A DNA stretch of 64,000 bases from Glycomyces albidus (GTDB taxonomy: Bacteria; Actinomycetota; Actinomycetes; Mycobacteriales; Micromonosporaceae): assembly GCF_009451885.1 (NCBI RefSeq), contig NZ_WIAO01000022.1, forward strand, positions 30,419-94,418, written 5' to 3'. Under the pieces are notes generated by a model. The model did no database searches, was not told the origin of the DNA, and saw only the letters and a program-made list of their open reading frames with translations. Position numbers and translations under genes: made by a program. Shown here piece by piece: positions 41,675-50,356 of this stretch; the first letter of the stretch is position 1, and each line of letters begins with the position of its first letter.

Positions 41675-43198
41675 GTGGACTTCAGCGGGGACTACCCGGC
41701 AGAACGCGAGCGGATCGAGCGCGGCGGGGCCGAGAAGTACCACCGGGCGGCGGCCGCGGCGGGCAAGTACCACGCCCGCGAGCGCATCCGCCGGCTGTGC
41801 GACTCCGACTCGTTCCGCGAGGACGCCCTCTGGGCCAACCCCGACCCGAGCCTCCCCGCCGACGGCGTCGTCGTCGGCACCGCGACCGTGCAGGGCCGCC
41901 CGGTGCGCATCGTCGCCAACGACTCCACCGTCAAGGCCGGCTCCTGGGGCGCGCGCACCGTCGAGAAGATCATCCGCACCATCGAGGCCGCCCAGGTCGA
42001 GCAGCACCCGATCGTCTACCTCGTCGACTCTGCCGGCGCCCGCATCACCGACCAGGTCCAGCTCTTCCCCGGCCGCCGCGGCGCCGGCCGGATCTTCCAC
42101 GAGCAGGTCCGCGCCTCCGGCAAGATCCCGCAGGCCTGCGCCCTCTTCGGACCCAGCGCCGCAGGCGGCGCCTACATCCCCGCGTTCTGCGACATCGTCG
42201 CCATGGTCGACGGCAACGCCTCCATGTACCTCGGCAGCCCCCGCATGGTCGAGATGGTCACCGGCGAGAAGACCACCCTCGAGGACATGGGCGGCGCCCG
42301 CGTCCACTGCGAGCAGTCCGGCGTCGGGCACTTCCTGTGCCGCAACGAGGACGAGGCCATCGCCGACGTCAGGCGCTGGCTCTCCTACCTGCCGTCGAAC
42401 TGGACCCAGCCCGCGCCCGTGCGCGCCGCCCGGCCCCCGCTCCCGGTCGACCTCGCCGCGACCGTCCCGGCCAGCGAGTCCGCGCCGTTCGACATGCACG
42501 CCTTCATCGACGGCCTCGTCGACCAGGGCTCGGTCCTGGAAGTCCAGGCCCGCTGGGCCGGAGAGCTCATCACCGCGTTCGCGCGCCTCGACGGCCGGCC
42601 CGTCGGCGTCGTCGCCAACAACTCCGCCGTCCGCGGCGGCGTCCTCTTCTCCGACTCCGCCGACAAGGCCGCCCGGTTCGTCAACACCTGCGACGCGTTC
42701 AACGTCCCGCTGCTGTTCCTCTCCGACGTCCCCGGGTTCATGGTCGGCTCCGCCGTCGAGCACGCCGGGATCATCCGCCACGGCGCCAAGATGATCGCCG
42801 CCGTCGCCGAGGCCACCGTCCCCAAGATCTGCGTCGTCGTCCGCAAGGCGTACGGCGCGGGCCTCTACGCCATGGCCGGGCCCGCGTTCGGCTCCGACGC
42901 CGTGCTCGCCCTGCCGACCGCCCGCATCGCCGTCATGGGCGCCGAAGCGGCCGTGAACGCCGTGTACGCCAACAAGATCGCCGCCATCGACGACCCCGCG
43001 GCACGCGAGCGGTTCGTCGCCGACCGCCGCGCCGAATACGAAGCCGACGTCGACCTGCGAAGGCTCGCAGGAGAACTCGTCGTCGACGACATCCTCGCAC
43101 CCGAGGAGCTCCGCGATGACCTCATCGCCCGATACCGCCGGCTGACCCACAAGGACCGCCGGTTCGCCGACCGCAGACACCCGATCACACCGGTGTAG
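41675..43198 (+). CDS. Acyl-CoA carboxylase, carboxyltransferase (beta) subunit
   Basis: The 507-residue product has the two crotonase-like halves of the carboxyltransferase. The N-half has YLVDSAGARITDQVQLFPGRRGAGRIF and GPSAAGGAYIPAFCD; the C-half has LFLSDVPGFMVGSAVEHAG and RKAYGAGLYAMAGPAF. It carboxylates a short or branched acyl-CoA. The neighbouring acyl-CoA dehydrogenase suggests branched-chain amino acid or odd-chain catabolism (compare accD1-fadE19 in mycobacteria), but no biotin-carrier alpha subunit lies here. GTG 41675 follows GGGAGG; the open frame upstream is repeat sequence. Confidence 0.92.
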   Translation: MDFSGDYPAERERIERGGAEKYHRAAAAAGKYHARERIRRLCDSDSFREDALWANPDPSLPADGVVVGTATVQGRPVRIVANDSTVKAGSWGARTVEKIIRTIEAAQVEQHPIVYLVDSAGARITDQVQLFPGRRGAGRIFHEQVRASGKIPQACALFGPSAAGGAYIPAFCDIVAMVDGNASMYLGSPRMVEMVTGEKTTLEDMGGARVHCEQSGVGHFLCRNEDEAIADVRRWLSYLPSNWTQPAPVRAARPPLPVDLAATVPASESAPFDMHAFIDGLVDQGSVLEVQARWAGELITAFARLDGRPVGVVANNSAVRGGVLFSDSADKAARFVNTCDAFNVPLLFLSDVPGFMVGSAVEHAGIIRHGAKMIAAVAEATVPKICVVVRKAYGAGLYAMAGPAFGSDAVLALPTARIAVMGAEAAVNAVYANKIAAIDDPAARERFVADRRAEYEADVDLRRLAGELVVDDILAPEELRDDLIARYRRLTHKDRRFADRRHPITPV

Positions 43199-43207
43199 GA
43201 GACAGCC

Positions 43208-44335
43208 ATGAAACTCGACCTCGAGCAGACCGAATTCGCCGCCGCCGTGCGCGCGTACGCGCAGGAGCAGATCCGACCCGTCATCGGCGACTTCTACGAA
43301 CGGGGAGAATTCCCCATCGAGCTCGTCCGCGGGCTCGGCAAGCTCGGCGTCCTCGGGGTCACACTCCCCGAGGAGCACGGCGGCGCCGGCCAGGGCCTGT
43401 TCATGCTCTGCCTGGCCCTCGAGGAGATCGCCCGCGTCGACTCCTCCGTCGCCGTCACCGTCGAAGCCTCCGTCACCCTCGGCGCCGAAGGCATCGCCAA
43501 GTACGGGACGCCCGAGCAGCAGGCGAAGTGGCTGCCCAACCTCGCCGCCGGCCAGGGCCTCGTCGCCTTCGCGCTCACCGAGCCCGGCGGCGGCACCGAC
43601 GCCGGGCACACCGACACCAAGGCCCGCCTCGAGAACGGCGAATGGGTCATCGACGGCGCCAAGTGCTTCATCACGAACGCCGGCACCGCCATGACCGACC
43701 TCATCATCACCACCGCCCAGACCGGCCCCGGCGAGGTCTCCTGCATCGCCGTCGAACCCGGCACGCCCGGACTCCAGATCGGACCCGAGTACTCCAAAGT
43801 GGGCTGGCGCGCCTCCGACACCCGGCCCGTCTACTTCGACGGCTGCCGCGTCCCCGAGGCCAACCTCATCGGCCAGCGCGGCCGCGGGTTCGTGCAGTTC
43901 CTCGAACTGCTCGACTCCGGGCGCGTCGCCATCGCGGCCCTCGCGACCGGGTCGGCGCAGGGGTGCCTGGACGAGGCGCTCGCGCACGCGAAGGAGCGCG
44001 AGGCGTTCGGGCGGCCCATCGGGGAGAACCAGGCGATCGCGTTCATGCTCGCGGACATGCGGCTGCGGGCCCACACGTCGCGGCTGGCGTGGCAGGACGC
44101 GGCGCTCAAGGCCGACGCGGGGGAGCCGTTCGGGACCGATGCGGCGCTGGCGAAGCTGCACGCCTCGCAGGCGGCGGTGGAGAACGCGCGGGAGGCGACG
44201 CAGATCTTCGGCGGGTACGGGTTCATGAACGAGACGCCGGTGGCGCGGGCGTGGCGGGACGTGAAGGTCCTGGAGATCGGGGAGGGCACCAACGAGGTGC
44301 AGCGGATGCTCATCGCCCGTTCGCTGGGGCTGTAG
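43208..44335 (+). CDS. Acyl-CoA dehydrogenase
   Basis: The 375-residue flavoenzyme oxidises acyl-CoA at the alpha-beta bond. It shows GVLGVTLPEEHGGAG, the FAD/substrate motif FALTEPGGGTDAG and WVIDGAKCFITNAG, and the C-terminal QIFGGYGFMNETPVARAWRD with EIGEGTNEVQR. The Glu of GEGTNE sits where short- and medium-chain dehydrogenases carry the catalytic base. It starts nine bases after the carboxylase gene, so they form an operon. From 43920 on codon usage shifts from C- to G-ending codons. Confidence 0.95.
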   Translation: MKLDLEQTEFAAAVRAYAQEQIRPVIGDFYERGEFPIELVRGLGKLGVLGVTLPEEHGGAGQGLFMLCLALEEIARVDSSVAVTVEASVTLGAEGIAKYGTPEQQAKWLPNLAAGQGLVAFALTEPGGGTDAGHTDTKARLENGEWVIDGAKCFITNAGTAMTDLIITTAQTGPGEVSCIAVEPGTPGLQIGPEYSKVGWRASDTRPVYFDGCRVPEANLIGQRGRGFVQFLELLDSGRVAIAALATGSAQGCLDEALAHAKEREAFGRPIGENQAIAFMLADMRLRAHTSRLAWQDAALKADAGEPFGTDAALAKLHASQAAVENAREATQIFGGYGFMNETPVARAWRDVKVLEIGEGTNEVQRMLIARSLGL

Positions 44336-44612
44336 GGCGCCGCCGCCGCGTCTGGGCCGGGCCCGCTCCGCGCCGGTGCGGCGTTTCGCCGTGCCTGTGA
44401 GGCTGTTGTGGCGCAGGTGGCGGCCGGGGTCCGGCCGCCGCCTGAGAGTTTACTGAAAACTTCAACTAAAGGTCTTGAGTTTCTCCCTCGAACCGTGACA
44501 AGCTCGGCTTCTCGGCAGTAGCGTTGCCGCCGCGGCCCGGACCTCTCGCACGGCTCAGGTTGCCGTACGACCCGGCCTCTCGGACACCGGCCGCTCGATA
44601 AGGAGCTCAGAC

Positions 44613-45092
44613 ATGACCGACACCAAGACCGGTAGCGATCTCGCGCAGCGGGTCCTCGCCTCGCGGCGCGGGCTGATGTGCGGCCTGGCAGGGCTCGGCG
44701 CCGCGGGGGCCCTCGCGGCGTGCGGGTCGGCGGAGGAGTCGCCGTCGTCGGAGGGGAGTTCGGAGGCGGCCCCGAGCGACGGGGGCGCGGACTCCTCGAC
44801 CGCGGGGGGCGGGGAGGCGATCGCCGCGACCGCGGACGTGCCGGAGGGCGGCGGGATCGTCGTCGACGAGACGGTGATCGTGCAGCCGACCGCCGACGAG
44901 TTCCTCGCGTTCTCGGCGGTGTGCCCGCACCAGGGCGCGATCGTGAACCCGCCGGACGCGGCCGGCGACATCGTGTGCCCGTCGCACGGTTCGATGTTCG
45001 GCCTGGACGGCTCCCTCGAGCAGGGCCCGGCCGAGACCGGACTGACCGAAGTGGAGATCACGGTGGAGGACGGCCAGATCTTCCTGGCGTAG
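44613..45092 (+). CDS. Exported Rieske [2Fe-2S] lipoprotein
   Basis: The 159-residue product has a twin-arginine-like SRRG (18-20) and lipobox LAAC (Cys37), so it is probably Tat-exported and lipidated. A Ser/Gly/Glu-rich linker leads to a small Rieske domain with Cys104-x-His106 (CPHQG) and Cys122-x-x-His125 (CPSHG), a complete cluster site. It resembles stand-alone actinobacterial Rieske proteins of unknown redox partner rather than QcrA. GGAGC precedes ATG. Confidence 0.93.
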   Translation: MTDTKTGSDLAQRVLASRRGLMCGLAGLGAAGALAACGSAEESPSSEGSSEAAPSDGGADSSTAGGGEAIAATADVPEGGGIVVDETVIVQPTADEFLAFSAVCPHQGAIVNPPDAAGDIVCPSHGSMFGLDGSLEQGPAETGLTEVEITVEDGQIFLA

Positions 45093-45104
45093 CGCGACCG
45101 GAAG

Positions 45105-45134
45105 CGGCCGGGAAGCGGGTGCTTCCCGGCCGTT
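45105..45134. terminator. Terminator between convergent Rieske and DUF3151 genes
   Basis: CGGCCGGGAAGC (45105-45116) pairs with GCTTCCCGGCCG (45121-45132) and TTT follows. Confidence 0.88.
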
Positions 45135-45157
45135 TCGCTGTCCGCGTCAGGGCCGGA

Positions 45158-45565
45158 TCAGGTGAGGGCGTCGGCCGCGGCCGGGTCCGAGTCCCGCAGG
45201 AACTGGGCGCAGCGGGCGGCCTCGTCGGCCTCCCCGATGGCGGCGGCGGCGCGGGAGAGCTGGTACAGGGACTTGAGGAACCCGCGGTTCGGCTTGTGCT
45301 CCCAGGGGATCGGGCCGTGGCCCTTCCATCCGCTGCGGCGGAGCTGGTCGAGTCCGCGGTGGTACCCGGTGCGCGCGAAGGCGTACGCGGTGACGTCGTC
45401 GCCCGACTCCAGGGCGTTCTTCGCCAGCCGCGCCCACGCGGCGCAGAACCACGGGTACTGGCGGACGGTGTCCTCCGGCGAGTGCTCGTCGAGGTACTTC
45501 CTGGCCTCGGTGTCCTCGGGCAGCAGCGTGGCCGGAGGCTGTGACATCAGATTCTGCGGAGCCAA
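45158..45565 (-). CDS. DUF3151 family protein
   Basis: The 135-residue product matches DUF3151, a family found across actinobacteria: QNLMSQPPATLLPEDTEARK, YPWFCAAWARLAKNALE, YAFARTGYHRGLDQLRRSGWKGHGPIPWEH and NRGFLKSLYQLSRAAAAIGE. It is soluble and helical, possibly TPR-like. TTG 45565 keeps the conserved QNL segment; ATG 45547 is the alternative. It follows nhaA by 14 bases on the same strand. Function unknown. Confidence 0.9.
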   Translation of the reverse strand: MAPQNLMSQPPATLLPEDTEARKYLDEHSPEDTVRQYPWFCAAWARLAKNALESGDDVTAYAFARTGYHRGLDQLRRSGWKGHGPIPWEHKPNRGFLKSLYQLSRAAAAIGEADEAARCAQFLRDSDPAAADALT

Positions 45566-45579
45566 TTCGGGTCCTCACT

Positions 45580-47013
45580 CTAGGGTCGAGTCGCTCGTGA
45601 AAAGCAGTCCAGCAAGCCTAACCCCGACTCGGCCGCGTCCTCCATGACCGGGTCGGGATCGTCGTCCTGGGGCGTGCGGGGCGCGGCGAGGTGGACGGCG
45701 AGGCCGCCGATCAGGGCGGCGACGATCGAGGCGGCCAGGACGCCGATCTTGCCCTCCTCGGTGAGCACCGGGTCGCCCTCGCGGAAGGCGAGCTCGGTGA
45801 TGAACAGGGCCACGGTGAAGCCGATGCCGGCGACGGCGGCGATCGCGGCGAGGAGCGGCCAGGACGTGCCGCGGGGCATCCGCCCGACGCCGAGCTTCAC
45901 GACGACCCAGGTGGTGAGCGTGATGCCGACGGTCTTGCCGATGACGAGGCCGAGGACGATCCCGAGCGTCACGGCCGAGCCCGCCGCGGCGGCGACCAGC
46001 TCGGGGCTGAGCGGGACGCCCGCGTTGGCGAGCGCGAACAGCGGCAGGACCAGGAACGAGGAGAACCGGTGGTTCTGGTGCTGGATGCGCGCGGCGGGCG
46101 GCTGGGCGTCGCGGGTGAGCTTGACGAGCCGCTCGGTCTCTTCGAGGGTGAGGCCGTCCTTGGCGAGCTCCTGGGCCTCGTCGTGGGCGACGGCGGGGTC
46201 GAGGAGGGGCCGGGCGGCGATGATGAGGCCCATGATGACGCCGGCGATGGTCGCGTGGACGCCGGATTCGAGCATGGCGACCCACAGGAGGACGCCGATG
46301 ACGAGGTAGACGGGGGCGTACCAGACGTTGAGGAGGCGCATGAGGACCGCGAGCGCGGTGAGGGCGGCGGCGGCGATGAGCCACTGGGGGGAGAGGTCGT
46401 CGGTGTAGAAGACGGCGATGACGGCGATGGCGCCCAGGTCGTCGACGATGGCGAGGGTGAGCAGGAAGATCCGGGCCGGGGAGGGGATGCGGGAGCCGAA
46501 GAGGGCGAGGACGCCGACGGCGAAGGCGATGTCGGTGGCCATGGGGATGCCCCAGCCGTGGGCACCCGCGCCGCCGGCGTTGAGGGCCGTGTAGATGAGG
46601 GCGGGGACGGCCATGCCGCCGGCGGCGGCGGCGATCGGGGTGACGGCGTTGCGGGGGCTGGAGAGTTCGCCGGAGACGATCTCGCTCTTGATCTCGAGGC
46701 CGACGACGAAGAAGAACACGGCCATGAGGCCGTCGTTGATCCAGTCGCGGAGGGTGTGGTGGAGTTCGAAGCCGCCGAACCGGAACGTGACGTCGAGGCC
46801 CCATACGGCGTCGTAGGAGGCGGCCCACGGCGAGTTGGCCCAGAGCATCGCGAGCACGGCGCAGACGACGAGGACGACGCCGGCGGCGGGTTCGATCTTG
46901 AGGAATTCGGCGGCGGGGCGGCCGACGTAGCGGGCGATGGGGCGCCGCGAGTAGAGGAATGCGGGCCGCGAACGCCAGATGTCGGACTTCCAGGGCTCCT
47001 CGGGCAGTCTCAT
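45580..47013 (-). CDS. nhaA: Na+/H+ antiporter NhaA
   Basis: The 477-residue product has about twelve helices. The ion-binding aspartates are present in ATDIAFAVGVLALFG and in LAIVDDLGAIAVIAVFY. DGLMAVFFFVVGLEIKSE and LFALANAGVPL are signature segments. It exports Na+ or Li+ in exchange for protons at alkaline pH. The N-terminus is about 30 residues longer than the E. coli protein and the C-terminus extends in an acidic tail. Confidence 0.96.
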   Translation of the reverse strand: MRLPEEPWKSDIWRSRPAFLYSRRPIARYVGRPAAEFLKIEPAAGVVLVVCAVLAMLWANSPWAASYDAVWGLDVTFRFGGFELHHTLRDWINDGLMAVFFFVVGLEIKSEIVSGELSSPRNAVTPIAAAAGGMAVPALIYTALNAGGAGAHGWGIPMATDIAFAVGVLALFGSRIPSPARIFLLTLAIVDDLGAIAVIAVFYTDDLSPQWLIAAAALTALAVLMRLLNVWYAPVYLVIGVLLWVAMLESGVHATIAGVIMGLIIAARPLLDPAVAHDEAQELAKDGLTLEETERLVKLTRDAQPPAARIQHQNHRFSSFLVLPLFALANAGVPLSPELVAAAAGSAVTLGIVLGLVIGKTVGITLTTWVVVKLGVGRMPRGTSWPLLAAIAAVAGIGFTVALFITELAFREGDPVLTEEGKIGVLAASIVAALIGGLAVHLAAPRTPQDDDPDPVMEDAAESGLGLLDCFSRATRP

Positions 47014-47070
47014 GGCCCAGAGCCTATCCGCGCGGGGTGGCCTGTTCCACTCCTCTGAGGACTGCGGGTG

Positions 47071-47487
47071 CTAGGCGCTCTGGCAGTCGGGGCACAGTCC
47101 GCGGTAGGTGATGGAGGCGCGGTTGACGGTGAAGCCGTGGCGCTCGTCGCCGGGGAGCCACTCGACGGGGTCGGCGACGGCGTGGACGTCCTTCATGAGG
47201 CCGCAGCCTTCGCAGATGAGGTGGTGGTGGTCGTGGTCGGCGTTGGGGTCGTACCGCTTGGAGCGGCCTTCGAGGCTGAGTTCGATGACTTCGCCGAGGG
47301 CGACCATCTCGTTGAGGGTGTTGTAGACCGTGGCGCGGGAGAGTTCGGGCATGCGTTCGCAGGCGCGTTCGAGGACTTCTTCGGCGGTGAAGTGCACGTG
47401 GGAGCCCTCGAGCGTCTCGGCGATGACGCGTCGCTGCGGGGTGATGCGCCAGTTGTGGCGCCGTAGTCGGGTTACCAGGTCACTCAT
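47071..47487 (-). CDS. Fur family peroxide/iron-responsive repressor (FurA/PerR/CatR type)
   Basis: The 138-residue product has the winged-helix domain (WRITPQRRVIAETLEG, LSRATVYNTLNEMVALGEV) and the metal-binding dimerisation domain: DHDHHHLICEGCG, and CPDCQ for the structural zinc. Divergence from a catalase gene with a shared inverted repeat is the standard FurA/CatR arrangement: the repressor is inactivated by peroxide and derepresses catalase. Confidence 0.95.
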   Translation of the reverse strand: MSDLVTRLRRHNWRITPQRRVIAETLEGSHVHFTAEEVLERACERMPELSRATVYNTLNEMVALGEVIELSLEGRSKRYDPNADHDHHHLICEGCGLMKDVHAVADPVEWLPGDERHGFTVNRASITYRGLCPDCQSA

Positions 47488-47574
47488 GCTGTTCTCTCAC
47501 ACGGTCAGGAGGTCGAATATCACCCTAGCAGGACAAACGGTTGTGGCACCACTGACACTGGACGCCTTCTTAGT

Positions 47575-47589
47575 TTAGACATAGTCTAA
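47575..47589. promoter_or_regulatory. Fur/PerR-type operator
   Basis: TTAGACATAGTCTAA is a perfect 6-3-6 inverted repeat in the furA-catalase intergenic region, with further A/T-rich similarity on both sides (TTCTTAG and GTTAAG). Confidence 0.8.
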
Positions 47590-47701
47590 GTTAAGATCAA
47601 ATCCGATGTACGAAGGTTTCGGAGCACCGCCGACCGCGGCTTCGGACCAGGCCTCCCCCGACGACGGCGCCGCGGGACCACTCCAGGAAAGGGGCTCCAC
47701 C

Positions 47702-49171
47702 GTGAGCACTGCATTCGACGACACGGCCGGGCCGCTGACCACCGAGTCCGGCGCACCCGTCAGCAGCAACAACCAGAGCGAGGCGGCCGGCCCCGGCGGG
47801 CCCCTGCTCGTCCAGGACCAGGTCCTGATCGAGAAGCTCGCCCACTTCAACCGCGAGCGCATCCCCGAGCGGGTCGTCCACGCCCGCGGCGCGGGCGCCT
47901 ACGGCACCTTCACGGTCACCGCCGACGTCACGAAGTACACGAAGGCGAAGTTCCTCTCCGCCGTCGGCAAGGAGACCGAGACCTTCCTGCGCTTCTCCAC
48001 CGTCGCCGGCTCGCTCGGCTCCGCCGACGCCGTCCGCGACCCGCGCGGCTGGGCCCTGAAGTTCTACACCGAGGAGGGCAACTACGACCTCGTCGGCAAC
48101 AACACCCCGGTGTTCTTCATCCGCGACGCGATCAAGTTCCCCGACTTCATCCACACCCAGAAGCGCGACCCGTACACCGGTTCGCAGGAGGCCGACAACG
48201 TCTGGGACTTCTGGAGCCTCTCCCCCGAGTCCACCCACCAGGTGACGTGGCTGTTCGGCGACCGCGGCATCCCCGCGTCCTACCGCCACATGGACGGCTT
48301 CGGCTCCCACACCTACCAGTGGCTCAACGCCGCCGGCGAGCAGTTCTGGGTCAAGTACCACTTCAAGACCGACCAGGGCATCCAGAACCTCACCCAGGAC
48401 GAGGCCGACGCGCTCGCCGGGAAGGACCCCGACTCGCACCAGCGCGACCTGCGCGAGGCCATCGAGCGCGGCGAGTTCCCGTCCTGGACCGTGCAGGTCC
48501 AGATCATGCCCGCCGCCGAGGCCGCGACCTACCGGTTCAACCCGTTCGACCTCACCAAGGTCTGGCCGAACGAGGACTACCCGCGGATCACCATCGGGAG
48601 GCTCGAGCTCAACCGCAACCCGGAGAACGTGTTCGCCGAGGTCGAGCAGTCGGCCTTCTCCCCGGCGCACTTCGTGCCGGGCATCGGCCCGAGCCCCGAC
48701 AAGATGCTCCAGGGCCGCCTGTTCGCGTACGGCGACGCGCACCGCTACCGCGTCGGCATCAACGCCGACCAGCTCCCGGTCAACCGCCCGCACGCCACCG
48801 CGGCGCGCAACGGCAACCGGGACGGCCTCGGCTACGACGGCCGCCACGGCCGGCAGCGGAACTACGAGCCGAACTCCTTCGGCGGCCCCGGCGAGACCGG
48901 GCAGCCGCTGTGGGGGCCGGTCCAGGTCGCCGGCGCCACCGGCGAGTGGGAGACCCCGCGCCACGCCGAGGACGACGACTTCGTGCAGGCCGGGAACCTC
49001 TACCGGCTCATGAGCGCCGACGAGCAGGACCGCCTCATCGCGAACCTCGCCGGCTTCATCGCCAAGGTCACCCGCGACGACATCGCCGAGCGCGCCATCG
49101 CGAACTTCGCCAAGGCCGACGAGCAGTACGGCAAGCGGCTCGCGGCGGCGGTGGCCGAACTGCGGTCGTGA
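47702..49171 (+). CDS. katA: Monofunctional haem catalase (clade 3-like)
   Basis: The 489-residue product has catalytic His60 in [12 protein letters not shown], Asn in [14 protein letters not shown], and the proximal haem Tyr in [12 protein letters not shown]. It disproportionates hydrogen peroxide. I chose GTG 47702 because AGGAAAGGGG precedes it and conserved sequence starts soon after; the ATG at 47606 would place the operator almost at the start codon. The 3' end is the first unit of a 104-bp tandem duplication that continues past the stop. Confidence 0.95.
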   Translation: MSTAFDDTAGPLTTESGAPVSSNNQSEAAGPGGPLLVQDQVLIEKLAHFNRERIPERVVHARGAGAYGTFTVTADVTKYTKAKFLSAVGKETETFLRFSTVAGSLGSADAVRDPRGWALKFYTEEGNYDLVGNNTPVFFIRDAIKFPDFIHTQKRDPYTGSQEADNVWDFWSLSPESTHQVTWLFGDRGIPASYRHMDGFGSHTYQWLNAAGEQFWVKYHFKTDQGIQNLTQDEADALAGKDPDSHQRDLREAIERGEFPSWTVQVQIMPAAEAATYRFNPFDLTKVWPNEDYPRITIGRLELNRNPENVFAEVEQSAFSPAHFVPGIGPSPDKMLQGRLFAYGDAHRYRVGINADQLPVNRPHATAARNGNRDGLGYDGRHGRQRNYEPNSFGGPGETGQPLWGPVQVAGATGEWETPRHAEDDDFVQAGNLYRLMSADEQDRLIANLAGFIAKVTRDDIAERAIANFAKADEQYGKRLAAAVAELRS

Positions 49172-49448
49172 GCCTGCCGCTTGCCGTACCGGGAGGCGCA
49201 GCGGAAAGCGGCTTGCGCGAAGCGCAGCGGCCCGCCAGGGCCGCCGCGGCGGCGGTGGCCGAACTGCGGTCGTGAGCCCGCCGCTCTCCGAACCGGGAAG
49301 CGCCGCGGGAAGCGGCTCGCGCCAAGCGCAGCGGCCCCGCACGGCCGCCGCGGCGGCCGTAGCCCGACCGCGGTCGTAGCCGCCCCGCCTTCCGCACCGG
49401 AAGGCGGCCGGCGGCCCGCCCGAAGCGCGGCGGCCCCGCAGGGCCGCC
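49142..49448 (+). repeat. Three tandem ~104-bp repeats including the catalase 3' end
   Basis: Units start at 49142, 49246 and 49350 with GCGGCGGCGGTGGCCGAACT or a decayed form. The first contains the last ten catalase codons and its stop; the second repeats those codons and a TGA almost exactly; the third is diverged. Each ends in GGCCGCC-rich sequence. Confidence 0.9.
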
Positions 49449-49667
49449 GCATTCGCGGCACGGACAACTGAAGACGCCGAGCGGTCGCAGGCCCGAGAAA
49501 GAAGCCGCCAGGGCCCGCGTCCGCTTCGACGGCGGCTCCGCCGCGCCGGCGCGCCCCCTGTCGAGGAGCGCCGGCGGGAGCCGCCCGCCCGGCCGGGGTT
49601 CCCAGGGCTTTCCCCGCCGGGCACGCCGACGGCCCCCATGCATCCCGCATGGGGGCCGCCGCGTCGC
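49172..49667. other. Gene-free stretch after catalase (496 bp)
   Basis: It comprises the tandem repeats to 49448, then GC-rich sequence without a supportable ORF, then a terminator hairpin. Confidence 0.7.
49631..49657. terminator. Bidirectional hairpin terminator
   Basis: GGCCCCCATGC (49631-49641) pairs with GCATGGGGGCC (49647-49657), between the catalase region and the TnpB remnant. Confidence 0.85.
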
Positions 49668-50267
49668 CTACGTGTCGAGCACCCGCCCGCACTCGCCGCA
49701 TTCCGGCGGCTTCTGCCGCGGCACCTCCACGAACTCCTCGGCCACGATCCACAGCTTCCAATGCTCGTCGCTCTCGCGGATCACCGTGATCGACGTGATG
49801 TCGTCCCGGCTCGGCCGCTCCAGCCCCCACAGGATCGCCAACGGCGCCTTGTGCTTCGCGAGCTTCACCTCGCGGCCCTTCAGGTAGTACCCGGCCCGCG
49901 AGTACACGAGCTGCGTCTGCTCACCGTGCTCCTTCGGCGCCGGCTCGCGGCTGCGGCCGTTGAGGAACGCGTGGTACTCGGTGTGGAGCTGCCGCGCGAT
50001 CTGCTGCAGCGGCACCGACGAATACGCCTTGACCCACCGGTTCTGCGGCTGGTTCTTCCACTTCGTCAACCGGGACGAGATGTCCGCGTACGAGATCTTC
50101 TCCCCCCGCGCCCGCCACTCCCGCTGGAACACCGACAGCGACCAGTTGTACACGGCCCGAACCGCTTCGAGCGTCTCCTCGAGATTCCTCCGCTGCTGGT
50201 CATCGGGGTCGAACGTATACTCGTAGCCGCGTTTCACCAAGTGGGTCATAGGCTTCGTCATGTCCAT
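49668..50267 (-). CDS. TnpB-like (OrfB) N-terminal protein, truncated
   Basis: The 199-residue product matches the N-terminal half of IS605/IS607 TnpB: HLVKRGYEYTFDPDDQQ, VRAVYNWSLSVFQREW, ISYADISSRLTKWK, VPLQQIARQLHTEYHAF and ITVIRESDEHWKLWIVAEEFVE. The sequence stops just before where the first RuvC catalytic Asp should be. It then ends PECGECGRVLDT, resembling half of the zinc ribbon. So RuvC is absent and nuclease activity is not expected. No tnpA or intact element ends are evident. Start could be ATG 50261. It is either a decayed transposon gene or a domesticated RNA/DNA-binding remnant. Confidence 0.8.
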   Translation of the reverse strand: MDMTKPMTHLVKRGYEYTFDPDDQQRRNLEETLEAVRAVYNWSLSVFQREWRARGEKISYADISSRLTKWKNQPQNRWVKAYSSVPLQQIARQLHTEYHAFLNGRSREPAPKEHGEQTQLVYSRAGYYLKGREVKLAKHKAPLAILWGLERPSRDDITSITVIRESDEHWKLWIVAEEFVEVPRQKPPECGECGRVLDT

Positions 50268-50356
50268 GACCTGTTGATATCAGACGATTACGCACCGCCA
50301 CGTGTTCCTCACCTCATCGGCGTGTCGGCTGACCGTGCGGCCAGTAACTTGGCCTG

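Noticed and set aside
45691..47058. 455-codon Asp/Glu/Gly-rich plus-strand ORF
   Set aside because: Antisense of nhaA; composition is an artefact of GC-rich third positions.
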